Shown: in pieces, positions 31,128 to 42,576 of the stretch
How the letters are laid out: each line of letters starts with the position of its first letter
Numbering within the stretch: the first letter of the stretch is position 1
DNA from: an uncultured SAR86 cluster bacterium
GTDB taxonomy: Bacteria; Pseudomonadota; Gammaproteobacteria; Magnimaribacterales; Magnimaribacteraceae
NCBI GenBank assembly: GCA_902594545.1
Contig: CACJMO010000001.1
Location: forward strand, 85,112-149,111
Reading direction: 5' to 3'
Length of the DNA stretch: 64,000 nucleotides
Made by a program: the position numbers and the translations under genes
Notes under the pieces: generated by a model
Database searches by the model: none
The model's input: only the letters and a program-made list of their open reading frames with translations
Told to the model about the DNA's origin: nothing

Positions 31128-32302
31128 CTCAAAACCTTAAACTCGATTTCTGCCTTTTTTAGTCTTTCCACCAGAACATCCCCCAACCCAACAGCAGAAG
31201 TCAAAACTCCTCCATACTCTTGACCTCCGGGTAACTCATTTGATCTTGCAAGAGCTAAAGCAGATTCACAAACTAACTTTGCTGTAGATTTGTATCCGGG
31301 ATCTCCCGATCCATACATTGAACATATTTTTCTTTCATTATCTTCAGAAGTAGCAACAAAAGTGGCTCGAAACCAACCATTATCTTGAGTTTCTTGAGTA
31401 GGACCTTCCCCTGGCTTAGGAAGAAAAGGTCTTACAAGATGCTTTAAAGGAGTGCTTAAAACTAGAAAACCTATAACTAAACCCAAAGATGCTAATCTAG
31501 CAGTTCTTTTGGTAGCGAACAAACCATGTTCTCCAAAAGTAAAATTATTGCCGTATGGCTTTTGATTTTGTTCCATTAAAGCTGCTGACCTTCTGACGAC
31601 TCGGGTATTTGCGACAGCCATAACGCCGACGCCTGCCCAGCCCTCAAGCCCATCAACTTGCTCGACTTTGATACTGTCTTTTGATTTTTCTCTTTGTTCA
31701 TCAGAAACGGTATGCTCAGGATTTAAAACAAATGGATCACGCATTTCTTTTCCTACTCCATCCATAGTAAAAATAGTTTCTGTAGTTCCACCCGAAGCTC
31801 CCCCTTGTGCTTGATGATAGACATCTACTCTGGATACGGGTTTATTAAATTGAGAAACTGTAAAAAATGCTCCTATATCTGAAGGAATAGAATCATAACC
31901 ACAGGAAGGGATAATTCTTATACCCTTTGAAGCAGCTTCTTCATGGTGTTTATCAATTAAACCTCTTACCCAATGATTTTCACCTGTTATATCGGTGTAG
32001 TGCGCTCCCTCTTCTACACATGCCTGCACAAGCAATGATCCATAACGCGCAAATGGGCCAGCAGTCGATAGAACTACTTTAGTTTGACTAGCCAAAGATT
32101 TAAGCGCGTCGAGATCTCCGCCGTCTGCTACTAAAATATCGCAGTCAAGGTTAAACTCTGACTTAATCTGATCAAGCTTAGTAGCACTTCTGCCAGCCAT
32201 AGCCCATACCAAATCACTGTAATTGTCCCTTAGATACTTACAGCATATCTGACCCGTAAATCCTGTTGCTCCGTAAATTATAATTTCGTATTTTTTATCC
32301 AT
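31124..32302 (-). CDS. Saccharopine dehydrogenase-like NAD(P)-binding protein (trans-acting enoyl reductase type)
   Basis: YEIIIYGATGFTGQICCKYL...VLSTAGPFARYGSLLVQACVEEGAHYTDITGE. Confidence 0.85.
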   Translation of the reverse strand: MDKKYEIIIYGATGFTGQICCKYLRDNYSDLVWAMAGRSATKLDQIKSEFNLDCDILVADGGDLDALKSLASQTKVVLSTAGPFARYGSLLVQACVEEGAHYTDITGENHWVRGLIDKHHEEAASKGIRIIPSCGYDSIPSDIGAFFTVSQFNKPVSRVDVYHQAQGGASGGTTETIFTMDGVGKEMRDPFVLNPEHTVSDEQREKSKDSIKVEQVDGLEGWAGVGVMAVANTRVVRRSAALMEQNQKPYGNNFTFGEHGLFATKRTARLASLGLVIGFLVLSTPLKHLVRPFLPKPGEGPTQETQDNGWFRATFVATSEDNERKICSMYGSGDPGYKSTAKLVCESALALARSNELPGGQEYGGVLTSAVGLGDVLVERLKKAEIEFKVLS

Positions 32303-32709
32303 TATGTTTTGAGTATCTTTCCAACCCCTCCAAATGTAATTATTGTTTTATCTCCCACAGTTATATCGCCCTCAGAAAAACCTAGAGATTTTCCTATCTT
32401 TGTCGCCCTGCATCTGATTAGCAACATGCTTCCAATCGGTGCTGGTGCTAAAAACTCCGTATGAAAACTGACCGTAGTTACCAAACTATTCCTGTCCTTC
32501 ATCATAGAGGATGTCATGCAAAAATCTGCAAGAGCCATAAGGGCTCCTCCATGTGCAGATTCATAAAAATTGCTGTGTTCCTTCTTGGCAAAGAAGATCA
32601 TAAATAACTCATCATCTTCTTTTTTATAATAACCTGGACCCATACCCTCAATATGAGGCTGAGGTATTTTGAGTTCTTTAAAACCTTCTGGTATTTCTTG
32701 ATCTGTCAT
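32302..32709 (-). CDS. PaaI-family thioesterase (hotdog fold)
   Basis: SAHGGALMALADFCMTSSMM...VSFHTEFLAPAPIGSMLLI. Confidence 0.85.
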   Translation of the reverse strand: MTDQEIPEGFKELKIPQPHIEGMGPGYYKKEDDELFMIFFAKKEHSNFYESAHGGALMALADFCMTSSMMKDRNSLVTTVSFHTEFLAPAPIGSMLLIRCRATKIGKSLGFSEGDITVGDKTIITFGGVGKILKT

Positions 32710-32768
32710 ACCTTGATTATAATCTGTTGTCTGATTAAGTGAATGTATGAAACGAAAAGAATTGAATT

Positions 32769-33953
32769 ATGAGTGGAATACTTGAAGGTGTAAAAGTATT
32801 AGATTTTGGTCGATATATAGCAGGACCATTCTGTGGAGCCCTATTAGCAGACTATGGGGCTGATGTGATAAGAATAGAGAGGGTTAGTGGAAGCGAAGAT
32901 AGGTACGTTGCTCCAGTAACTGAGGATGGGCAGGGTGCAATGTATCTTCAGTTAAACAGAAACAAGTTAGGTTTGACTCTAAACCCCACTAAAGAAAAAG
33001 GGAAAGAAATAGTAAGAAAACTAGTAGAGGGCGCAGACATTGTAATTGCAAACCTTCCCGAACAAACGCTCAAATCTATGAGTTTAGATTATGAGACTCT
33101 AAGATCCATAAACCCTGGAATTATTCTCACATCTAATACTGCTTTTGGAACAACAGGTCCTTATGCAGAGCGAGTAGGTTTTGATGGCGTGGCGCAAGCT
33201 ATGTCAGGAGCAATGGATATGACAGGAGATCCTAATCAACCTACTAAAGCATATGCCCCATATGTTGATTTTTGTAGTGCTTCACTTGCTGCTTTTGGAA
33301 CTGTATTGGCATATCTTGAAAAGCAAAAAACTGGAAAAGGACAAAGAGTGCAAACTTCATTACTTCAGACTGCTCTTACAACCACAAACAATCTTCTGAT
33401 AGAACAGGAGCTTTTAAATATCAATAGAGTAGCTTCTATGAATAGAGCTCAAACTTCAGGTCCATCTGACACTTTCCAAACTAAAGATGGGTGGATACTT
33501 GTTCAAACTGTAGGCCAACCACTGTTTGAAAGATGGGTTGCTCTCATGGGGGAAGAGAGTTGGTTAAATGATAAAAGATTCAAAGACGATCTGAGCAGAG
33601 GAGAAAACGGGCATCTAATCAGCGAAAGAATGTCTCTATGGTGTTCGGAACGAACCTCACAAGAAGCTATCCTAGAGCTTGAAAAATCTAGAATACCCGT
33701 TGGTGAAGTATTGAAAGCTGAAGAAACATTAAATGAGAGACACATTAATGAAAAAGGATCTTTCGTAAAACTGACTTATCCTTCTTTAGACAGAGAATAT
33801 TCTGTCGTTGGGCCAGCAGTCGAATTGTCAGCTAACCCAGGAAAAATTAGACATAGATCCCCGGAATTGGGCGAACACAATAATCAAATCCTCACTGAAT
33901 TAGGTTACAGCGAAGAAGAAATTAACCAACTAAAAACTGACAGAGTTATCTAG
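32769..33953 (+). CDS. CoA transferase, CaiB/BaiF family
   Basis: GVKVLDFGRYIAGPFCGALLADYGADVIRIERVSG...YLQLNRNKLGLTLN. Confidence 0.92.
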   Translation: MSGILEGVKVLDFGRYIAGPFCGALLADYGADVIRIERVSGSEDRYVAPVTEDGQGAMYLQLNRNKLGLTLNPTKEKGKEIVRKLVEGADIVIANLPEQTLKSMSLDYETLRSINPGIILTSNTAFGTTGPYAERVGFDGVAQAMSGAMDMTGDPNQPTKAYAPYVDFCSASLAAFGTVLAYLEKQKTGKGQRVQTSLLQTALTTTNNLLIEQELLNINRVASMNRAQTSGPSDTFQTKDGWILVQTVGQPLFERWVALMGEESWLNDKRFKDDLSRGENGHLISERMSLWCSERTSQEAILELEKSRIPVGEVLKAEETLNERHINEKGSFVKLTYPSLDREYSVVGPAVELSANPGKIRHRSPELGEHNNQILTELGYSEEEINQLKTDRVI

Positions 33954-33962
33954 GAGATAAAT

Positions 33963-35126
33963 ATGGATTTTAAACTTTCTGAACAACAAAAAGAATTACA
34001 GTCTACGGCAAGGAACTTTGCACAAAAAGAAATGGTAGATGTGGCCAACTCAATGGAGGATACCAGCGAACCTCTCTCTAAAGAATGGTTAAAAAAGTAC
34101 TCGGAAATGGGATTCTTAGGAATAAATGTGTCTGAAAAATATGGAGGTTTAGGTCTTTCAAATCTAGATGCCTTGATAGTCATGGAGGAGTTTGCAAAAG
34201 TATCTTCAGCAGTTGCATTTCCTATATTCGAGAGTTGTGTAGGGCCTGTGAAAGCTATTGAGCATTTTGCTTCTGAAGAATTAAAACAAAAAGTAATTCC
34301 ACAAGTTTGCCAAGGTAATATTGTAGTAGCTGTATCAATGTCTGAACCGAATGCAGGTTCTGCATTAACAGACCTGACTACAAAAGCTGAAATTAAAGAT
34401 AATAAATTCATCCTCAATGGAACAAAGAGATGGTGTTCTGGGGGCGGTCATTCAGAAGGATATGTTGTTTATTGCAGGATGTCAGAAGAGCCAGGTGCTA
34501 ATGGTATTGGTGCTGTATATGTAGAAAAGGATTCTCCTGGAGTTAGTTTCGGACAACAAGAAAAGTTAATGGGCTGGAACGGAATTCCTTCTGCAGATAT
34601 TTACTTTGATAACGTCGAGGTTCCTCTTGAAAACATAATCGTTGAAGCTAATGGAGGGTTTAAGAAATTAATGGAGGCGTTTGATTTAGAAAGGTGTGGA
34701 AATGCAACCATGTGCCTTGGCCAAGCTTCTGGTGCTCTAGAGAGTGCCATCGAATACGTCCAAGAAAGAGAGCAATTTGGAAAACCCATAGTGGAGTTTC
34801 AAGCTGTACAAATGAAATTAGCCGAAATGGCTATGAAAGTTGAAGCCTCAAGACTGCTTATACACAGAGCTGCGCATAATGCTCAAGAAGGTTTTCCCAG
34901 CATATTTGAATCCAGTGTTGGTAAATGTTTTTCTAATGAAACAGCTAGAGAAGTTGTAGCTGCTGCAATGCAACTTATGGGGGGCTACGGATTCAACAAG
35001 GAGTATTCCATGGAAAGAAAATACCGAGATGTATGGGGCTGGGGAATTGCTGGCGGGACTATAGACATTCAAAAAATAAATATCACATCCGCTATGGTCG
35101 GTAAGAGATTCAATCAGAGAAAGTAG
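33963..35126 (+). CDS. Acyl-CoA dehydrogenase
   Basis: SMSEPNAGSALTDL, QEREQFGKPIVEFQAVQMKLAEM, QLMGGYGFNKEY; SD AGGAG. Confidence 0.93.
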   Translation: MDFKLSEQQKELQSTARNFAQKEMVDVANSMEDTSEPLSKEWLKKYSEMGFLGINVSEKYGGLGLSNLDALIVMEEFAKVSSAVAFPIFESCVGPVKAIEHFASEELKQKVIPQVCQGNIVVAVSMSEPNAGSALTDLTTKAEIKDNKFILNGTKRWCSGGGHSEGYVVYCRMSEEPGANGIGAVYVEKDSPGVSFGQQEKLMGWNGIPSADIYFDNVEVPLENIIVEANGGFKKLMEAFDLERCGNATMCLGQASGALESAIEYVQEREQFGKPIVEFQAVQMKLAEMAMKVEASRLLIHRAAHNAQEGFPSIFESSVGKCFSNETAREVVAAAMQLMGGYGFNKEYSMERKYRDVWGWGIAGGTIDIQKINITSAMVGKRFNQRK

Positions 35127-35609
35127 TTACTTTAACTGATTTATTATCTTTTCTAAGGACATTACTAAGTCTTCTTTTTCTTCTTCATTAAGAAAATCAC
35201 CTATGGGAACTCTCTCCCCTTTTGATCTAATAACTATATGAGCCGGATACCAAGGATGTTCAGGTTTTTCAACCGAAACGTAAGACCACATTCTGAAGTA
35301 TTCCCAAACCTGATCAATTTTTCCTGCACCTTTTTCAATTTTTAATTTTTCTTTGGTAAGAGTTATTACTTCTTGTTTATAAGTTTTTTTCATCACTAGA
35401 TAAACACAAACTCCAACAAATAAAACCTCTAGACCAGCAAACGGAAGAATCATTGTTGCTCCAGCAAAGGCAAAACCTATACCAATAGCAAGGCAGGTAA
35501 ATGCAATAACAAATACGAAGAGTAAGCTAGTTTTCCAACTAGTAGATTGATTTGGGCGAAGCAATATACGATGTATATTTTCTTCTATGTTGCTTTCAAC
35601 TTTGACCAT
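35127..35609 (-). CDS. DUF2244 domain-containing membrane protein
   Basis: LLRPNQSTSWK...two TM segments...VSVEKPEHPWYPAHIVIRSKGERVPIGDFLNEEEKEDL. Confidence 0.78.
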   Translation of the reverse strand: MVKVESNIEENIHRILLRPNQSTSWKTSLLFVFVIAFTCLAIGIGFAFAGATMILPFAGLEVLFVGVCVYLVMKKTYKQEVITLTKEKLKIEKGAGKIDQVWEYFRMWSYVSVEKPEHPWYPAHIVIRSKGERVPIGDFLNEEEKEDLVMSLEKIINQLK

Positions 35610-35637
35610 ATAAAAAGGGAATCTATAATACTATTGC

Positions 35638-36855
35638 TTGCCCAGAAAGTTTCTTCCGATGAAAGTAAATAGTAAAAATAATCAATTAAGAGAGCTGTAC
35701 GACAAAGTCATGCTACCTAATTACTCTCCGGCATCATTTATACCTGAAAGGGCCGAAGGTTCAAGATTATGGGATAAGGATAACAAAGAATACATTGATT
35801 TTGGAGGTGGCATTGCAGTTAATTCTCTTGGCCATTCGCATCCTGAGCTGGTAAAGGCCTTAGCGGATCAATCAAAAAAAATATGGCATTTGAGCAATTA
35901 CCTTACCAATGAACCTGCTATTGAACTAGCCGAGCGGCTTACAAAACATACTTTTGCTGAAAATATTTTTTTTAGTAATTCAGGTTCAGAAGCTAATGAG
36001 ACTGCTATAAAGATTGCTAGAAAATTTCACGCTTCAAATAATGAAAAAAGAGATCGGATAGTGTCATTTAAAAATTCCTTTCATGGACGTTCTTTACTCA
36101 ATATATCGCTCGGTAGTTCGGACATGCATAGAGACGGCTTTGAACCCTTGATGCCTGGAATAATTCATGGCAAGTACAACGACATAGATGAACTAGAAAA
36201 ACTCATTGATAGGCGCACTGCTGCCGTAATAGTTGAGCCGGTTCAGGGTGAAGCAGGTGTATTTGAAGCTTCAAAAGAATTTATGCAAAGACTCAGAGAT
36301 ATTACCAGAGAACACAATGCTCTCTTGATCGTTGATGAGGTCCAAAGTGGAGTAGGAAGAACGGGCAGTCTATATGGTTATATGAATTTCGATATCGTGC
36401 CAGACATAATCACATCAGCGAAAGGTTTGGGAGGAGGAATACCTATTGGCGCAACATTGACAACTAAAACAATAGGAAAATTTATGCAGCCAGGTACTCA
36501 TGGATCAACTTTCGGAGGAAACCCCCTTGCCTGTTCAGTTGCCAATAAGGTAGTAGAAATAGTTTCGGAAGAGGGATTCTTAACTGAAGTAAAAAGAAAA
36601 GAAAAAATCTTCTTGAAGTTCCTCTCAGAATTGAAAAAGGATAATGTGATCTCTGATATAAGATCCGCGGGCTTATGGATAGGTTGTGATCTGGTTAAAG
36701 ATACCGCAGAGTCAGTATTAAATGATTCTTATGATAAAGGGCTAATAATGGTTTCAGCTGGGGCAAATTGTTTAAGATTGGCTCCTGCTTTAAACATTCC
36801 AGATGAAGACATATTAAAAGGTCTAGAAATACTTAAAGAAGTTTTAGGGGGTTAA
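35638..36855 (+). CDS. argD: Acetylornithine/succinylornithine aminotransferase (class III)
   Basis: GGGIAVNSLGHSHPEL...FFSNSGSEANE...DEVQSGVGRTGSLYGY...TKTIGKFMQPGTHGSTFGGNPLA. Start is TTG 35638 or ATG 35659. Confidence 0.9.
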   Translation: MPRKFLPMKVNSKNNQLRELYDKVMLPNYSPASFIPERAEGSRLWDKDNKEYIDFGGGIAVNSLGHSHPELVKALADQSKKIWHLSNYLTNEPAIELAERLTKHTFAENIFFSNSGSEANETAIKIARKFHASNNEKRDRIVSFKNSFHGRSLLNISLGSSDMHRDGFEPLMPGIIHGKYNDIDELEKLIDRRTAAVIVEPVQGEAGVFEASKEFMQRLRDITREHNALLIVDEVQSGVGRTGSLYGYMNFDIVPDIITSAKGLGGGIPIGATLTTKTIGKFMQPGTHGSTFGGNPLACSVANKVVEIVSEEGFLTEVKRKEKIFLKFLSELKKDNVISDIRSAGLWIGCDLVKDTAESVLNDSYDKGLIMVSAGANCLRLAPALNIPDEDILKGLEILKEVLGG

Positions 36856-36857
36856 AA

Positions 36858-37826
36858 ATGGAATATAGAAATTTAGGAAAATCAGGATTAAAGGTTTCAG
36901 AATTATCTTTCGGTTCTTGGGTGACATTTAATAAACAAGTAGATACCAGGCTTGCTGAAAAAATGTTTGGTACCTGTTTAGATGCAGGTATAAATTTTTT
37001 CGATAATGCAGAGGGGTACGAAAGAGGAGAATCTGAAATAGTTATGGGTAAAGCTCTCAAAGCATTAAATAATCCCAGAGATTCTTATTGCGTATCATCG
37101 AAAGTTTTTTTTGGTGCTAAAGAAAATCCGCTTCCAACTCAAAGAGGGCTGAGTAGAAAACATATAACCGAAGCCTGTCATCAGGCCATGGAAAGGTTAC
37201 AGGTTGATTATTTAGATCTTTTCTTCTGCCACAGAGCAGATCCTGAGACTCCGATTGGTGAGACTGTTTGGGCAATGCATAACTTAGTGTCGCAAGGCAA
37301 AGTTCTCTATTGGGGAACTTCAGAATGGTCTGCTGAAGAAATTACAGAAGCATATGAGTTTGCCTATTCAAATAACCTTACTCCTCCCTCTATGGAGCAA
37401 CCCCAATATAATCTTTTAGACAGAAAAAGATTTGAAAATGAATACGGTCCTTTGTATGAGAAATATGGACTTGGTACCACAATCTGGTCTCCTCTCGCGT
37501 CAGGTGCTTTAACTGGAAAATATCTTGATGGTGTACCTAAAGATTCTAGAGCTTCCTTGGAAGGCTATGAGTGGTTAAGAAAATCAATGGTTGATTCCGA
37601 ACGAGGTCAAGAGAGAATGAAAAGAGTGTCTGCTCTCCTTCCCATCGCAGAGCAGCTCAACACTAGCCTTTCTAAATTAGCTATAGCCTGGTGCTTATTA
37701 AATAAAAATGTTTCTACAGTTATTCTAGGAGCATCAAAACTAGAGCAACTTGAAGAGAATCTGGCAAGTTTAGATGTACTTCCTTTGTTGGAAGAAAATG
37801 TAAGGGCCGAATTAGAAAAAATTTAA
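36858..37826 (+). CDS. Aldo/keto reductase (Kv-beta-like)
   Basis: MEYRNLGKSGLKVSELSFGSWVTF...FFDNAEGY...DLFFCHRADPETPIGETV. Confidence 0.9.
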   Translation: MEYRNLGKSGLKVSELSFGSWVTFNKQVDTRLAEKMFGTCLDAGINFFDNAEGYERGESEIVMGKALKALNNPRDSYCVSSKVFFGAKENPLPTQRGLSRKHITEACHQAMERLQVDYLDLFFCHRADPETPIGETVWAMHNLVSQGKVLYWGTSEWSAEEITEAYEFAYSNNLTPPSMEQPQYNLLDRKRFENEYGPLYEKYGLGTTIWSPLASGALTGKYLDGVPKDSRASLEGYEWLRKSMVDSERGQERMKRVSALLPIAEQLNTSLSKLAIAWCLLNKNVSTVILGASKLEQLEENLASLDVLPLLEENVRAELEKI

Positions 37827-38284
37827 ATCTTCAATCTAAGATCAAAATCAACTTCACCTGTTGCGGAGTGATTAGCAACCATCTCATTAAGATGGGCAAT
37901 CGTAGAAGAATTCATTTCACATGACCTTCTAGTGTTCATATCAACGTGGATGAGAACATTTTCAGTGATAGAGCATACGTCACCAACTTCATTTAGGAGA
38001 ACACCACCGTAATGAATTAACTTAGGCTTAACAGAAAAATATCTAAAACATGGAGAAGCCTTTTCACCTTTTCGCATTTCTTTAAGATATCTAATATTCA
38101 TCTCCAAAGTAAAAAAGGAATACCCTTGTTTGAAATAATCTGAAGTAAAGCCCAAGGAATCGTAAAATGGAAATTCATCTTCAAATATTTTGGCATAATA
38201 AATTACGTTCATGTGTTCGTTGAGATCGCACATATCTTGAGTTATCAAAACATCTTTACCAAGATAGGGAAATTTATCTTTCAT
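37823..38284 (-). CDS. Thioesterase family protein (hotdog)
   Basis: QDMCDLNEHMNVIYYAKIFEDEF...YLKEMRKGEK; SD AAGGAGG. Confidence 0.75.
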   Translation of the reverse strand: MKDKFPYLGKDVLITQDMCDLNEHMNVIYYAKIFEDEFPFYDSLGFTSDYFKQGYSFFTLEMNIRYLKEMRKGEKASPCFRYFSVKPKLIHYGGVLLNEVGDVCSITENVLIHVDMNTRRSCEMNSSTIAHLNEMVANHSATGEVDFDLRLKI

Positions 38285-38321
38285 CGAATCCTCCTTGTAT
38301 AAATCATTGGTGATTTAGAAT

Positions 38322-40568
38322 TTATTCCTTTGAATTTTTTAAGGTAACTACTTCAACTCTATCTACCTTTCTAAATCCTTTGGGCAAGAAGTTTCCCCGT
38401 CTACCTCTATTTCCCGCAAAATTTTCTAAATCTTTAAATTTTATGGTGAAGTGCCTTTTTCCGCTAATAAGCTTTAATTCCTTTTCTTCATTTAAGGTAA
38501 CTACTTCCTGTAAAAAATCCTCTCCAGAATCAAAATTAGCCTTTGGTATCCCTATAATCTTATTACCCTTACCTCTTGCTAATTGAGGCAGTTCTGAACA
38601 TGGAAAGACAAGCATTCTACCTTGGTTTGTTATGGCAGCTAGATAGTCATTTTCACTTTCTACCAAGTACGGTTTTAGTACTTTTGCATTTTCTTGCACT
38701 CTGATTGCAGCTTTACCAGATTTATTTTTTGTCTGCAAATCAATAAGCTTCGCTATAAAACCATATCCAGAAGAAGATGCTAAAACTACCTGTTCATCAT
38801 CTTTACCGGACATGACACCCATAAAAGTTTCTCCCGATTCAGCATTTAATCTTCCGGAAAGAGGTTCTCCTTGACCACGAGCAGACGGAAGAGAATGACA
38901 AGGTAATGTATAAGCCTTGCCTTTAGAGTCTAGAAAAATAGCATTCAAATTATTTCTGGATAATGCTGAAGAAAAATACGAATCTCCTTCACGGTAATTT
39001 AAGGATTCGGCATCAACATCATGCCCTTTAGCAGCTCTAATCCATCCTCTTTCTGAAAGAACTAAAGTTACTGGATCAGAAGAAATTAATTCCGCCTCAT
39101 CGAAAGCTGTTGCCTCCTCTCTAACTACAATAGGACTGTTCCTGTCATCACCATAAATCTCTGCATCAGCTTTAAGTTCCTTCTTGATTAAAGTCTTTAG
39201 TCTTGCTTTAGAGCTAAGTAACTTTTCTAACTCTTTTCTCTCGGTGTCTAGAGTACCTTGCTCCTCTTTAATTTTGATTTCTTCCAGCTTTGCAAGTTGT
39301 CTTAATCTAATTTCCAAAATTGCATCAACCTGCACCACACTTAGTTTAAATTTCTTTTGCAGGACTTTCTTTGGCTCGTCTTCATTTCGAATAATGTTGA
39401 TAACTTCGTCAATATTCAGATAAATAACTAGGAGCCCTTCTAATATGTGTAACCTGTCTAGAACCCAATCTAATCTATGTTGCAACCTTCTAGTAACAGT
39501 TTGAGTTCTGAAAGTAAGCCACTCCTTAAGAACTGATTTTATATCTCTCGTCTGGGGCTTGCCATTGAGACCAATTAAATTCATATTTACTCGATAGTTC
39601 TTTTGAAGATCAGTCGTAGCAAACAGATGATTCATGACTGCATCTTTGTCTACTCGATTGGATTTGGGCACTAATACCAATCTTGTAGGATTTTCTTCAT
39701 CGCTCTCATCTCTTAAATCAACAATCATAGGAAGTTTCTTTGAGTCCATTTGGATAGCAATTTGTTCCAATATTTTTGAACTGGATGTTTGATGAGGTAA
39801 GGCTGTAATTATTATTTCACCACTTTCTATTTCATAAGTAGATCTCATTTTTATTGAACCTCTGCCGGACCTATAAATCTCTTTCAAGTCCTCTTCAGAA
39901 GAAATTATTTCTGCTTTTGTAGGAAAATCAGGTCCTGGCACTATTGCGTACAATTCTTCTACCGAAACTTTTGGTTCATCCAAGATCTTGATACAAGCCT
40001 TAACTACCTCATTTAGGTTATGAGGAGGTATATCGGTGGCCATTCCTACGGCAATTCCTGTTGCTCCATTAAGAAGAAGATTGGGTAATCTTGAAGGGAG
40101 AACCGAGGGCTCTAAAAGAGTCCCATCGAAATTACTGACCCAATCAACTGTTCCTTGTCCAAGCTCTTCAAGAAGGCTCTTTGCATAAGGCGATAGACGA
40201 CATTCAGTATATCTCATAGCGGCAAATGATTTAGGATCATCAATTGACCCCCAATTACCCTGTCCATCTATGAGAGGATACCTGGTTGAAAATGTTTGGG
40301 ATAAAAGAACCATTGCCTCGTATGCTGCAGTATCCCCATGAGGGTGAAATTTTCCGATCACATCGCCAACTGTTCTTGCACTCTTCTTATATTTTGCTGC
40401 AGAACTTAGGCCTAATTCCGACATTGCATAAATAATTCTTCTTTGCACAGGCTTTAATCCATCTCCAATATGAGGTAAAGCTCTGTCTAAAATTACGTAC
40501 ATGGAATAGTCAAGGTAAGCCTTTTCACTAAACTGGCTTAAAGACTGTTGTTCAAGTTTTTCAGACAT
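38322..40568 (-). CDS. parC: DNA topoisomerase IV subunit A
   Basis: [29 protein letters not shown]...[26 protein letters not shown]. Confidence 0.97.
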   Translation of the reverse strand: MSEKLEQQSLSQFSEKAYLDYSMYVILDRALPHIGDGLKPVQRRIIYAMSELGLSSAAKYKKSARTVGDVIGKFHPHGDTAAYEAMVLLSQTFSTRYPLIDGQGNWGSIDDPKSFAAMRYTECRLSPYAKSLLEELGQGTVDWVSNFDGTLLEPSVLPSRLPNLLLNGATGIAVGMATDIPPHNLNEVVKACIKILDEPKVSVEELYAIVPGPDFPTKAEIISSEEDLKEIYRSGRGSIKMRSTYEIESGEIIITALPHQTSSSKILEQIAIQMDSKKLPMIVDLRDESDEENPTRLVLVPKSNRVDKDAVMNHLFATTDLQKNYRVNMNLIGLNGKPQTRDIKSVLKEWLTFRTQTVTRRLQHRLDWVLDRLHILEGLLVIYLNIDEVINIIRNEDEPKKVLQKKFKLSVVQVDAILEIRLRQLAKLEEIKIKEEQGTLDTERKELEKLLSSKARLKTLIKKELKADAEIYGDDRNSPIVVREEATAFDEAELISSDPVTLVLSERGWIRAAKGHDVDAESLNYREGDSYFSSALSRNNLNAIFLDSKGKAYTLPCHSLPSARGQGEPLSGRLNAESGETFMGVMSGKDDEQVVLASSSGYGFIAKLIDLQTKNKSGKAAIRVQENAKVLKPYLVESENDYLAAITNQGRMLVFPCSELPQLARGKGNKIIGIPKANFDSGEDFLQEVVTLNEEKELKLISGKRHFTIKFKDLENFAGNRGRRGNFLPKGFRKVDRVEVVTLKNSKE

Positions 40569-42447
40569 TTGCTAAGTTTCCTTTATCTTCCAACCATTCT
40601 TTTCTGTCTTGTGATCTTTTTTTGGATAAGAGCATATCAACCATCTGAGCTGATTTATCTCCATTTTTAACTGTCAGCTGCACCAATCTCCTCGCCCCAG
40701 GAAGCATCGTTGTTTCTCTAAGCTGTGATGCATTCATTTCTCCAAGGCCTTTAAAGCGCTGCACTTCTATCTTAGTTCTCTTATTCTTCTTTTGAAGCTC
40801 ACTTACAAGCTTATCCTTTTCATCATCATCTAAAGCATAATAGACATCTTTACCTTGATCGACCCGATACAAAGGAGGCATAGAGACATATACTCTTCCT
40901 GCCTCAACCAATGGCCTAAAATGTCTGAGGAATAGTGCGCACAAGAGTGTTGCAATGTGCAATCCGTCAGAATCTGCATCGGCCAAGATACAAACTTTTC
41001 CGTACCGCAATCCATCTAGATTATTACTTCCTGGTTCCACACCTAAAGCTATTGCTATGTTATTTACTTCTTGGGAAGCAAGGACTTCGCTGACATCAAC
41101 TTCCCAAGTATTCATAATCTTTCCCTTCAAGGGTAATATCGCTTGGAACTTTCTATCTCTTGCTCTTTTAGCAGACCCGCCAGCCGACTCACCTTCTACT
41201 AAAAACAACTCCCCCTCTTCAGGATCATCACAAGTACAGTCTGTTAATTTTCCAGGCAAGGCAGGGCCAGAAACAATTTTCTTTCTATCTACTTTTTTAT
41301 TATTCTTTTGTCGGGCTTGAGCATTAGCAATACAGATACCTGCAATTATCTCTCCTTCTTCGGTATGCTGATTGAGCCATAAACTGAAAGAATCTTTAAT
41401 GATCTGAGAGGAAACATTAGTAAATTCTTTTGAAGAAAGACGTTCCTTAGTTTGACCAGTAAATTGCGGATCTTTAACTTTAGCAGAGATTATAGAACTG
41501 CAATTCTGCCAAATATCATCTGCTGTAAGCTTAATACCCCTAGGTATTAAATTCCTAAAATCACAGAATTCCTTTAGAGCTTCAGTTAAACCCGTTCTAG
41601 TTCCGTTTACATGCGTTCCTCCTTGAGAGGTTGGTATGAGATTTACATAGCTCTCTGAAATAGGATCAGCAATTCCTTGAACCCATTGCAGAGCCCAAGT
41701 CAATCCACCCTCATCAGACAAAAATTCACCCTCAAAAGGATCTGAAGGAACAACCTCTCCCCCTTTGTTGGAAGAAGCCAAATAAGCTGCAAGTCCTTCA
41801 ACAAAACACCAAGATTCAGACTGGCCTGTGTTTTCGTCTTTGAAGGAAATCTTTAATCCAGGCGAAAGAACTGCTTTTGCTTTTAATGCAGATGTAAGTT
41901 GAGAAACTGAAATTTTAGGATTATCAAAATATTGAGGATCCGGGAGAAATGTAACCTTTGTTCCTGTATTCTTCTGGCCAACCTTATCAATGGCTTTTAA
42001 ATCTTTTTTCTTCTCACTATCTTCAAATCTAATTGAATACTTTTGACCATCTCTTTTTATTTCAGCTTCAAGAAAACTTGATAGGGCATTGACAACCGAT
42101 ACACCCACACCATGTAAACCTCCTGAAAATTTATAGTCTTCATTTGAAAACTTAGCTCCAGCATGGAGTCTTGTGAAAATAAGCTCAACAGCAGGCACAT
42201 CCTCCTCTGGGTGTAAATCAACTGGCATCCCTCTTCCATCATCTTCTACACCAAGAGATCCATCTTTGTGCAGAACTACATCTATCTTTGAGGCAAAGCC
42301 TCCAAGGGCTTCATCAATACTATTATCTATTACCTCTAAGGCGAGGTGATTAGGTCGGGAAGTTTCCGTATACATTCCAGGTCTTTTCTTGACCGGATCA
42401 AGTCCAGAGAGGACTTCTATAGACTTTGCGGTATATTCTCTTGCCAT
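40561..42447 (-). CDS. parE: DNA topoisomerase IV subunit B
   Basis: [33 protein letters not shown]...[17 protein letters not shown]. Confidence 0.97.
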   Translation of the reverse strand: MAREYTAKSIEVLSGLDPVKKRPGMYTETSRPNHLALEVIDNSIDEALGGFASKIDVVLHKDGSLGVEDDGRGMPVDLHPEEDVPAVELIFTRLHAGAKFSNEDYKFSGGLHGVGVSVVNALSSFLEAEIKRDGQKYSIRFEDSEKKKDLKAIDKVGQKNTGTKVTFLPDPQYFDNPKISVSQLTSALKAKAVLSPGLKISFKDENTGQSESWCFVEGLAAYLASSNKGGEVVPSDPFEGEFLSDEGGLTWALQWVQGIADPISESYVNLIPTSQGGTHVNGTRTGLTEALKEFCDFRNLIPRGIKLTADDIWQNCSSIISAKVKDPQFTGQTKERLSSKEFTNVSSQIIKDSFSLWLNQHTEEGEIIAGICIANAQARQKNNKKVDRKKIVSGPALPGKLTDCTCDDPEEGELFLVEGESAGGSAKRARDRKFQAILPLKGKIMNTWEVDVSEVLASQEVNNIAIALGVEPGSNNLDGLRYGKVCILADADSDGLHIATLLCALFLRHFRPLVEAGRVYVSMPPLYRVDQGKDVYYALDDDEKDKLVSELQKKNKRTKIEVQRFKGLGEMNASQLRETTMLPGARRLVQLTVKNGDKSAQMVDMLLSKKRSQDRKEWLEDKGNLANV

Positions 42448-42576
42448 GGAGTTTTAACTTATTATACCTGTGCTAATGTAACAAAGGGATATGAAAATAG
42501 TTTTTTGAGCGTACGTAATTTATTATTAATCACCGTTATTGGTTTTCTAACAAGTTTTAATGAAAGAGAGAATCAA

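Noticed and set aside
40955-41320. 121-aa plus ORF
   Set aside because: Antisense to parE conserved region.
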